A stretch of 11,276 nt of DNA from an uncultured Cytophagales bacterium (GTDB lineage: Bacteria; Bacteroidota; Bacteroidia; Cytophagales; Amoebophilaceae): assembly GCA_905479855.1 (NCBI GenBank), contig CAJQOF010000023.1, positions 1-11,276 of the forward strand, given 5' to 3'. Shown here piece after piece: positions 6,257 through 11,276 of the stretch. The notes beneath the pieces are model-generated. The model was not told where the DNA came from and ran no database searches. It saw only the letters and a program-made list of their open reading frames with translations. Within the stretch, counting starts at the first letter, position 1; the number at the start of each line of letters is the position of its first letter. Position numbers and translations under genes: made by a program.

Positions 6257-6291
6257 AAAAAAAGATAGGCGTAGGGGTGGCGCTTATCTTT
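6257..6291 (-). terminator. Intrinsic terminator after the DUF502 gene
   Basis: On the minus strand AAAGATAAGCG (6291-6281), a 9-nt loop, and CGCCTATCTTT (6271-6261) pair over 11 positions with one A-C mismatch and run into seven T (6263-6257). On the plus strand the mismatch becomes a G-U pair, but no T tract follows. It ends transcription of the pheT-to-DUF502 group before rny. Confidence 0.7.
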
Positions 6292-6371
6292 CCGACCGTT
6301 TCCCACGCAAAAGTTTTCTAAGTAGGCGGGTTTTTATCAGCCCCTCAAAGGCTCTTTTGCAAGAAGCGATC
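6292..6371 (-). other. Structured spacer between DUF502 stop and terminator
   Basis: On the minus strand GCAAAAG (6360-6354) pairs with CTTTTGC (6313-6307) and encloses a small AGCC/GGCT hairpin; CGTGGG further on can pair with the CCC-rich terminator loop. It could be a 3' UTR or a small RNA released from the transcript. Bacteroidota often carry a 6S RNA between zapA and rny, but this spacer is too short to call one. Confidence 0.25.
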
Positions 6372-6992
6372 TTAGTTGGCACCCTCCCTAGTTTTGGGTG
6401 CCGCCGCACCTGAACTTTCATCACCGAAAGTTTTCAATAATCCACCCGAAATTAAAAACGTCATCGCTTCAGCACTAGACATTTTTAGGGGTTCTATTAT
6501 TTTTTTGGATACAAAAAGCAACCTCCCTCCAAAAGCATAGGAACTAGGAAAAAAGACAGAGACACTTCCTGGAAGATCTAGCTCGCGAAGATTCTCTTGG
6601 GTGATAAAGCCTATCTCCTGAATTTTTAATTCCTGGTTAAAGGTGACTAAAATGGGCTTACTGAATTTTTTCTTTTTGTTTGAAAAAGAGAGAATAAAGG
6701 TCTTTAAAGACTCATATATGTCACTCACAACAGGAATCTTATCAATAAGCCCTTCCAATACAAAGAGCACTGATTGGATTATTATTGTAGACCCTAAGTG
6801 GCCAAAAATTGTAATGGCAATGAGGAGAAAGATTAATCCCCAACCAGAAGCTTCTAAACCAATAATATTATTAAAAAACCTAAAGGCTAATGATAAAAAG
6901 TAGATAGTAAGCGTGAAGGGCACTATTAATAGTAGCCCTCTTATAAAGCTATTGATGGTTTTTTTTAATGCTTTTCTTATCTTCTTCTGCAT
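6372..6992 (-). CDS. DUF502 family membrane protein
   Basis: The frame extends to GTG 7034, but I choose ATG 6992: it starts MQKKIRKALKKTINSF followed by the first membrane segment (RGLLLIVPFTLTIYFLSLAF), the normal family opening, and the GTG would sit 5 bp after a TAACTTTG promoter-like box. From this start the protein has 206 residues, two membrane segments (second: WGLIFLLIAITIFGHLGSTI), a family-typical IDKIPVVSDIYESLKTF, a soluble domain with PILVTF, IGFITQE, VSVFFPSSYAFGGRLLFV, and the closing MSSAEAMTFLISGGL, all DUF502 hallmarks. Function of DUF502 is unknown; members are inner-membrane proteins. The tail is Ala/Lys-rich and unconserved. It lies between zapA and rny, where I would not expect it in the standard Bacteroidota order. 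Confidence 0.85.
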   Translation of the reverse strand: MQKKIRKALKKTINSFIRGLLLIVPFTLTIYFLSLAFRFFNNIIGLEASGWGLIFLLIAITIFGHLGSTIIIQSVLFVLEGLIDKIPVVSDIYESLKTFILSFSNKKKKFSKPILVTFNQELKIQEIGFITQENLRELDLPGSVSVFFPSSYAFGGRLLFVSKKIIEPLKMSSAEAMTFLISGGLLKTFGDESSGAAAPKTREGAN

Positions 6993-7038
6993 AAAACGGG
7001 AACTTTGGTTGAAGGATGTTGTTCTGCTTTGCACTTGG

Positions 7039-7046
7039 CAAAGTTA
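7039..7046 (-). promoter_or_regulatory. TAnnTTTG box upstream of the DUF502 gene
   Basis: Minus-strand TAACTTTG is a perfect Bacteroidota -7 box; no TTTG -33 box is seen at the right distance. It would give a leader of about 40 nt to the ATG at 6992. The same octamer occurs upstream of pheT. Confidence 0.3.
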
Positions 7047-7063
7047 GCAGCTGGCTACCGTTG

Positions 7064-7360
7064 TCAGTTACTTGCAGGGTGCATCACTTCATCCACCCGC
7101 TGCACCAAAGCATCAACCTGCGCTATGCATGCCATCGTGCTTGTTATTGTTTCTTTTGCCTTTAATGTTTCCACAAGGCAGTCAAACGTAACCATCGCCA
7201 ACAAATCTTGCTGGTCATGAATATTGAATTGATCACTATAAGCCTTGGCTTGCTCATGCAGCAAAGCGGCTGCCTTTCGCACGCGTGCCTCATCTGTTGC
7301 TTGCACCTTCATGGGGTAGATTCTGCCCCCTATCTTTATTTTTACACCGAGTTCCTCCAT
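7064..7360 (-). CDS. zapA: Cell division protein ZapA
   Basis: ZapA promotes Z-ring assembly by cross-linking FtsZ filaments in the cytoplasm. The frame is open further upstream (to 7492), but ATG 7360 gives 98 residues, the usual length, beginning ELGVKIKIGGRIYPMKVQ, the family's N-terminal beta domain (I-x-I-x-G-x-x-Y-x-h), followed by DEARVRKAAALLHEQAKAYS (family: EExhRKAAxxhNxxhxxY), the DQQDLLAMVTFDCLVE helix and a C-terminal coiled coil. The upstream part of the longer frame is the shadow of the preceding gene. The start codon is 4 bp after the TAG of the 95-aa gene, so the two are co-transcribed. Nothing unusual in the sequence. Confidence 0.9.
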   Translation of the reverse strand: MEELGVKIKIGGRIYPMKVQATDEARVRKAAALLHEQAKAYSDQFNIHDQQDLLAMVTFDCLVETLKAKETITSTMACIAQVDALVQRVDEVMHPASN

Positions 7361-7364
7361 TACA

Positions 7365-7652
7365 CTATAGTTGCTCCAGGTAAGCGATGCACTGATCAAC
7401 TTCGTCAATATACCCCTCAACCGTATGGGCCCACCTCTTTGTTTCGTCACTGACTCCGGCGAAAGTAGTGGTTGGCAAGTTATTGGGCGCATCGGGCCCC
7501 CCCCCTAGGTCATTGGAAAGCTGCTCCTTTAGCTGTTTATTCTCTGCTTGCAGTTGCTCAACAAGCGCTTCCTTATGCTTATAGTTCGCCAGTAGCGCTG
7601 TTATTTTCGCCTCCAACACTTGAAGACGCGCATGTAAGGTAGCGCTCTCCAT
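7365..7652 (-). CDS. Conserved Bacteroidota coiled-coil protein between pheT and zapA
   Basis: 95 residues from ATG 7652, one base after the pheT TAA. Residues 1-48 are a heptad-rich coiled coil (LHARLQVLEAKITALLANYK, LVEQLQAENKQLKEQL). A Gly-Pro-rich link (LGGGPDAPNN) follows, then a short helix ending GYIDEVDQCIAYLEQL (80-95). Small proteins of this layout with a final I-x-E-h-D-x-C-I-x-h-L motif sit in this position in many Bacteroidota; I know of no assigned function, though a division role next to zapA is a reasonable guess. The link is encoded by nine G in a row (plus C 7497-7505). The frame is intact on both sides, since the C-terminus reads as conserved. Confidence 0.75.
   Translation of the reverse strand: MESATLHARLQVLEAKITALLANYKHKEALVEQLQAENKQLKEQLSNDLGGGPDAPNNLPTTTFAGVSDETKRWAHTVEGYIDEVDQCIAYLEQL
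7497..7505 (-). repeat. Homopolymer of nine G (coding strand) in the coiled-coil gene
   Basis: Nine consecutive C on the plus strand encode Gly-Gly-Gly in the linker of the 95-aa protein. A one-base slip would replace the conserved C-terminus. Confidence 0.85.
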
Positions 7653-7653
7653 C

Positions 7654-10068
7654 TTATGCTCTTATAACCGCCCCCAGTTGGGTTTCAAAAGCACGCATCA
7701 GCCGTACCATCACCCGGTCAATGGTTTTCTCATCCAAAGTTTTATCACTCCCCTGCAGTACAAAGCGCAGTGCGTAGGCTTTCTTATCTTCAGCCAGCCC
7801 CTCGCCTTCGTACACATCAAAAACCGCCACATCCTCGATGAGCTTGTTGTTTTGCGCGGCAATTACCTGCTTAATCTCCTCAAAGGTGACCGATTTATTC
7901 AGCACGAGGGAAAGATCTCTCTTTACTGGAGGGAATTTAGGAATCGGCTGGTACTGGGCTGGTGGCTGCGCTAGGCTTAGCACTGCTTCCCAATTGATAT
8001 CTGCGAAGAACACAGATTGGTGAATGCCCATCTGCGTGAGGAGTGGTGGGGCTACCTCGCCTGCCGTGAGCAGCACTTTATTGGCTTGCGAGATCACGAT
8101 ACCTGCTTGAAAGAGGGTATTCTTAATGGGCTGCCTAACGAGGGTTGTAAGATTCAGGTGATGCAATAGTTGGTCTATGATAGCATGCAAATCCTGAAAA
8201 CAGACCTCCTTGGGTTTCCTTATCCAGTTGATCGCCTCTATGTTGCCGGTAAGGAAGAGGGCGAGCCGACTATTCTCTACATAGGCTGCCCCCTCTTTGC
8301 GGTAGATCTTACCCAGCTCAAACAGCTTAAGATCAGGCTGCTTTCTATTAATATTGTGCGCCAGTACCTCTAGGCCAGAGAAAAGGAGTGTCTGCCTCAG
8401 CACATCCAGTACCTCGCTGAGCGGATTAGCAATAGCCACATTTTGTTGGGCATCCAGGGTGTCAGTGAGAGCTGCGTAGGATGACTTCGTCAGGGAGTTG
8501 GTATAAATCTCATGATACCCATTGGCCGCCAAGAGGGTAGATGCTTCGTGCCGCAGCTTGTTGGGCGCTGGCTGATGGGTTTTGGCCAGGTAGGTGCTAC
8601 CCAGGCGGCCCGTTACCGCAATTTTGTCGTAGCCGTAGATCCGTGCTATCTCTTCTATGACGTCTACCTCCCGCCGTACATCCAACCTATAGTGCGGAAC
8701 CAGCACCCCAAGTGCGTCCGTTTCCTCATGGAGGACGGCTATTTCTAGGCTGCTGAGGATCTTTTTAATGGTTACTGGGGGAATGGACTGGCCCAGGAGC
8801 CGCGTGATGTTCTGGTAGTGCACCCTTACGATAAAGCCTGGCAATTCTTTGGGGTATAGGTTGATGCGCTTGGAGGCTACTTGCCCTTGGGCAACCTCCT
8901 GCAGTAGCAAGCAAGCCCTACTGAGTGCATAACCTGTAAGGTGGTGGTCTGTGCCTCGCTCATACCGGAAGGAAGCATCTGTGCTTAGGCCATGTTGCTT
9001 GGCTGCTTTTCTGATAACCGCTGGGGCCCAGTAGGCGCTCTCTAAGAACACGTTGCGCGTTGCTGGCTTTATGCTAGCACGTTGCCCCCCTAAGATACCC
9101 GCCATGCAGAGGGGCCCTTCTTCGTCACAGATCATGAGTTCTTCGCCGGTTAGCTTCCGTGCTACGCCATCCAGGGTAACAAAAGGCGTACCTGGCGCAA
9201 GACGCTTCACGGTGATTTTCTTCCCCACCATCTGGTCATAGTCAAATGCATGCAGTGGCTGCCCAAGCCCGTGCATTATAAAGTTAGTCACGTCCACAAC
9301 ATTGTTAATGGGGCTCAGGCCTATAGCGCGTAGCTTATCGGTGAGCCATTGGGGAGAGGGCTGCACTTGCACACCACGCACCACAACGCCCTCATACTTC
9401 GGGCAAGCAGCGTAGTCGTCTATTGTTACTTCTATGGGTAAACTTTGCGCGGCCATAGCCAACGTTGCCACAGCGGGCAATTCAAAAGTGCGGTCTAGCA
9501 AAGCCCCCAGCTCTCTAGCAACACCCAGGTGAGAACAAGCATCCCCCCTATTGGGTGTAAGGTCTATATCAAGGACTTCATCTGGTTGGTAGTGAAAGTA
9601 CTGGGCAGCAGGGGTGCCGGGTGGCAGGGGGGTATCTAGCACCATGATGCCTGCGTGTGCTCCCCCCAGACCAATTTCGTCCTCGGCGCAAATCATCCCC
9701 TCAGAAACCTCGCCGCGAATTTTAGCTTTCTTAATCTTGAACAATGTGCCATCATGGTCGTACAGCTGCGCGGCTACCGGCGCTACCACCACCTTTTGCC
9801 CCGCTGCTACATTGGGCGCGCCACAGACAATGGGCAAGTGTGCTGCTTGGCCTATGTCTACCAAGGTTACCTTGAGTTGGTCTGCATTGGGGTGTTTTTC
9901 GCAGGTGATTACTTCGCCAATGACCAAGCCTCTCAGCCCTCCTTTAATAGGCTCAAAGGTTGCAATGCCCGAGACTTCTAAGCCGCTTTGCGTGAGCAGC
10001 CGGGCCACCTCCTCGGGGTTTTCTGGGAGTTGTATGTAATCTTTGAGCCAGTTGAGTGATATCTTCAT
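7654..10068 (-). CDS. pheT: Phenylalanine--tRNA ligase beta subunit
   Basis: PheT forms the alpha2-beta2 synthetase with PheS (not in the window) that charges tRNA-Phe. I start at ATG 10068 because MKISLNWLKDYI is the standard opening; the frame's first possible start (10125) would add 19 unconserved residues and overlaps a -7 promoter box. This gives 804 residues, the normal size. Order: N-terminal helix; EMAP/OB tRNA-binding domain (GLVIGEVITCEKHPNADQLK, IVCGAPNVAAGQKV); B3/B4 editing region including DIDLTPNRGDACSHLGVAREL-type motif; B5 domain (TIKKILSSLEI, VPHYRLDVRREVDVIEEIARIYGYD); the catalytic-like core (NPLSEVLDVLRQTLLFSGLE); and the C-terminal ferredoxin-like anticodon-binding domain (PKFPPVKRDLSLVL). 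No defect seen. It heads the compact group with the 95-aa gene and zapA. Confidence 0.97.
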   Translation of the reverse strand: MKISLNWLKDYIQLPENPEEVARLLTQSGLEVSGIATFEPIKGGLRGLVIGEVITCEKHPNADQLKVTLVDIGQAAHLPIVCGAPNVAAGQKVVVAPVAAQLYDHDGTLFKIKKAKIRGEVSEGMICAEDEIGLGGAHAGIMVLDTPLPPGTPAAQYFHYQPDEVLDIDLTPNRGDACSHLGVARELGALLDRTFELPAVATLAMAAQSLPIEVTIDDYAACPKYEGVVVRGVQVQPSPQWLTDKLRAIGLSPINNVVDVTNFIMHGLGQPLHAFDYDQMVGKKITVKRLAPGTPFVTLDGVARKLTGEELMICDEEGPLCMAGILGGQRASIKPATRNVFLESAYWAPAVIRKAAKQHGLSTDASFRYERGTDHHLTGYALSRACLLLQEVAQGQVASKRINLYPKELPGFIVRVHYQNITRLLGQSIPPVTIKKILSSLEIAVLHEETDALGVLVPHYRLDVRREVDVIEEIARIYGYDKIAVTGRLGSTYLAKTHQPAPNKLRHEASTLLAANGYHEIYTNSLTKSSYAALTDTLDAQQNVAIANPLSEVLDVLRQTLLFSGLEVLAHNINRKQPDLKLFELGKIYRKEGAAYVENSRLALFLTGNIEAINWIRKPKEVCFQDLHAIIDQLLHHLNLTTLVRQPIKNTLFQAGIVISQANKVLLTAGEVAPPLLTQMGIHQSVFFADINWEAVLSLAQPPAQYQPIPKFPPVKRDLSLVLNKSVTFEEIKQVIAAQNNKLIEDVAVFDVYEGEGLAEDKKAYALRFVLQGSDKTLDEKTIDRVMVRLMRAFETQLGAVIRA

Positions 10069-10124
10069 GGTACAGCATTGAGCAGCCGCGTGGGGGCCTC
10101 CACCTTTTTCGTTAGCTTGGGCCA

Positions 10125-10132
10125 CAAAGTTA
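10125..10132 (-). promoter_or_regulatory. pheT: Candidate pheT promoter -7 box
   Basis: Minus-strand TAACTTTG fits TAnnTTTG exactly; transcription would begin near 10118, leaving a ~50-nt leader before ATG 10068. No TTTG is seen 19 nt upstream, so the promoter would depend on the -7 box alone. Confidence 0.4.
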
Positions 10133-10339
10133 CACCATAACTATTCTTTAGGTTACCGCAAGTATGTTAAGCACCCTTCCTCTCCTTTGCTCATGCGGCC
10201 CAACGCTTTTCCCCAAAGCAGCCCCCCTCTTGGGTGTGCGTGAGCGTATGGCTCCTATGATTATTCGTGCACCTCTAGAATAGGCCTACAGCGTTCCTTT
10301 GTAAAGGGAATGGCATGGCTTCCCAAAAAGGCCCCAAAA

Positions 10340-10394
10340 AGAAAATTATTGGCACAAACCGTCGATTTTCGCTGCTTTCCGCCAATAATTTTCT
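10340..10394 (-). repeat. Perfect 14-bp inverted repeat, terminator-like on the minus strand
   Basis: AGAAAATTATTGGC (10340-10353) and GCCAATAATTTTCT (10381-10394) are perfect complements around a 27-nt loop. On the minus strand the second arm runs into five T ending at 10335, as in an intrinsic terminator, but nothing coding ends there. It follows another hairpin at 10402-10433, so the pair may belong to a small RNA read leftward, or to a mobile-element end. Confidence 0.5.
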
Positions 10395-10401
10395 GTTGCT
10401 A

Positions 10402-10433
10402 GCAGTTCCTAAAAGCAAGCTCAAAGGAACTGC
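10402..10433. repeat. 8-bp inverted repeat next to the 14-bp hairpin
   Basis: GCAGTTCC (10402-10409) and GGAACTGC (10426-10433) are perfect complements around a 16-nt loop, seven bases from the larger hairpin. Confidence 0.55.
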
Positions 10434-10519
10434 GGAACGAAAAAGGCATGCTATTCTTGCGCTATATTTTTAACAAATCATCTACTAAAAGCAGTACTTT
10501 GTTTATACTTTCGGTAAAT

Positions 10520-10665
10520 GGTAGTGGCCCTTTTGGAAGTGCTTCCGTGTTTTCTTTAGGCTGATAGGTAGTGCAAGTTTTTCTTTTAACTGACCTTTGG
10601 CAGGTAATTTACTCGAAAGTTTACTTGGATGGAGTCCGCCCTTCACTTACGATTAGGCCACTACC
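10520..10665. mobile_element. 146-bp MITE-like inverted-repeat element (copy B)
   Basis: Ends GGTAGTGGCC (10520-10529) and GGCCACTACC (10656-10665) are perfect 10-bp complements; over 22 positions 16-17 match, both arms ending in AAGTG on the inside. The outermost GGTAGTG and the inner GTAAGTG of the right arm are the same as in copy A (2645-2721). The interior has a GGAAG/CTTCC mini-hairpin (10535-10546) and no transposase frame. It lies 46 bp before the AbiEi-type gene, so it may carry or disturb that gene's promoter. The IS family that would mobilise it is not recognised. Confidence 0.55.
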
Positions 10666-10711
10666 CATTTTTTTATACTTTAAGGGAATCATTTGTTGTA
10701 CCTTGTCGCCC

Positions 10712-11276
10712 ATGCATTTGGAAGATTATATAGAAAAACTACAAAAGGAGGGCACACTTTGCTTTGCCAAGGAAGATGCTTTAAAGACCTTAGGCATCGG
10801 CTCAGTGGCGTTCAAGGCAGCTGCAAACTATCTGGTAAGGAAAAAGATGCTGGCCTCCGCCAAATCCAACTTCTTTATTATTGTGCCTCCAAAATACCGC
10901 GAATGGGGCATTATACCAGCAGAGCAGTTTATCGGGCCACTCATGGCGCACCTAATGCTTCCCTACTACGTTGGGCTATTATCAGCAGCGGAATTGCATG
11001 GTGCAGGCCATCATCGTCCGCAAGAATATCACATAGTGGTAGAAGGGGTTAAGAAAAAGATGACCATCCGAGGCCTGGAGATAGCCTTTTTTACGGGGAG
11101 CTCCATTGGTAAATTGCCCACCCAGAGAATGGCTGTACGCACTGGCTATATCGCCGTCTCTACGCCGGAGGTTACTGCCTTGGATTTGGTTAAATATTAT
11201 AAGCGCGTGGGGTTTCTGGACAATGTGGGCACCGTGTTGGCTGACTTGGTGGAGAAGATGAGTAGTAGGGCTTTAC
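10712..11276 (+). CDS. AbiEi-type antitoxin of a type IV toxin-antitoxin system, 3' end cut by window
   Basis: From ATG 10712 the frame is open for 188 codons to the window edge. Residues 1-60 form a winged-helix-like DNA-binding domain (DYIEKLQKEGTLCFAKEDAL, AANYLVRKKMLASA, FIIVPPKYR). The following segment is the AbiEi signature: GIIPAEQFIGPLMAHLMLPY, then YVGLLSAAELHGAGHHRPQE, a GLEIAFFTG strand, and GYIAVSTPEVTALDLVKYY (145-163). AbiEi proteins repress their operon and counter the nucleotidyltransferase toxin AbiEii, which normally follows immediately; that gene would lie outside. A 119-codon frame from 10693 in another register is a shadow of this gene. The frame shows no break in the visible part. 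Promoter not certain; copy B lies just upstream. Confidence 0.85.
   Translation, partial: MHLEDYIEKLQKEGTLCFAKEDALKTLGIGSVAFKAAANYLVRKKMLASAKSNFFIIVPPKYREWGIIPAEQFIGPLMAHLMLPYYVGLLSAAELHGAGHHRPQEYHIVVEGVKKKMTIRGLEIAFFTGSSIGKLPTQRMAVRTGYIAVSTPEVTALDLVKYYKRVGFLDNVGTVLADLVEKMSSRAL

Larger units (their letters stand above)
10069..10519. other. Long intergenic region upstream of pheT
   Basis: No coding frame or tRNA is recognised. It carries the pheT leader (about 50 nt), a -7 box, a stretch of unremarkable sequence (10140-10330) and two strong hairpins at 10340-10433 described separately. An AT-rich segment (10460-10515) precedes inverted-repeat copy B. Confidence 0.5.

Noticed and set aside
10069..10125. 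Longer N-terminus for PheT (19 extra residues)
   Set aside because: PheT starts MKISLNWLKDYI in the family and the extension overlaps the -7 box at 10125-10132.
10693..11052. 119-codon plus-strand frame
   Set aside because: Out-of-frame shadow of the AbiEi-type gene that starts at 10712, which has clear family motifs.
1..11276. CRISPR array, rRNA or tRNA genes, complete IS element
   Set aside because: No regularly spaced direct repeats, no cloverleaf candidates and no full transposase frame were seen on either strand.

Overview
The window looks like a chromosome segment of a Bacteroidota bacterium, probably a host-associated or reduced one (Cytophagales/Amoebophilaceae-like symbionts such as Cardinium or Amoebophilus come to mind). 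The evidence is the minus-strand order pheT, short coiled-coil protein, zapA, ..., rny, a block I know from Bacteroidota, together with Bacteroidota-type promoter motifs (TTTG-N19-TAnnTTTG-like). The host-associated inference rests on decayed genes, IS-end-like repeats, a candidate OTU-type cysteine protease and a NUDIX protein that reads like the eukaryotic (fungal-type) family. The genus is not established.

Layout. 1-382 (minus): 5' part of an Rpn/YhgA-type PD-(D/E)XK nuclease gene, cut by the window edge. 383-769: non-coding, rich in inverted repeats. 770-2644 (plus): a good promoter candidate, a doubtful small ORF, a lipoprotein gene with Asn-rich repeats (1021-2109), and an overlapping +1-frame ORF (2078-2644) with OTU-like cysteine protease motifs just after a run of ten C. 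The last two may be one gene split by a frameshift. 2645-2721: a small inverted-repeat element starting directly at the OTU stop codon. 2930-3550 (minus): the NUDIX hydrolase, whose ATG abuts the stop codon of a degraded upstream reading frame. 3551-4021: decayed intergenic DNA. 4022-4562 (minus): a toxin-antitoxin pair whose ParE-type toxin is broken by one base while the antitoxin is open.

4656-10068 (minus) is the conserved core. pheT (Phe-tRNA synthetase beta chain), a 95-aa coiled-coil protein and zapA are tightly packed, then comes a DUF502 membrane protein, an intrinsic terminator, and rny (RNase Y). Translation, division and mRNA turnover genes share this strand. 10069-10711: a long structured intergenic region with two strong hairpins and a second inverted-repeat element whose ends are related to those of the 2645 element. 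10712-11276 (plus): 5' part of an AbiEi-type antitoxin gene, open at the window end. A partner AbiEii toxin gene would be expected just beyond.

The accessory flanks are the interesting part: a possible secreted OTU protease with a slippage-prone tract, a eukaryote-like NUDIX gene, and a pair of related MITE-like elements. All functional statements are from motif reading only; no database search was possible.
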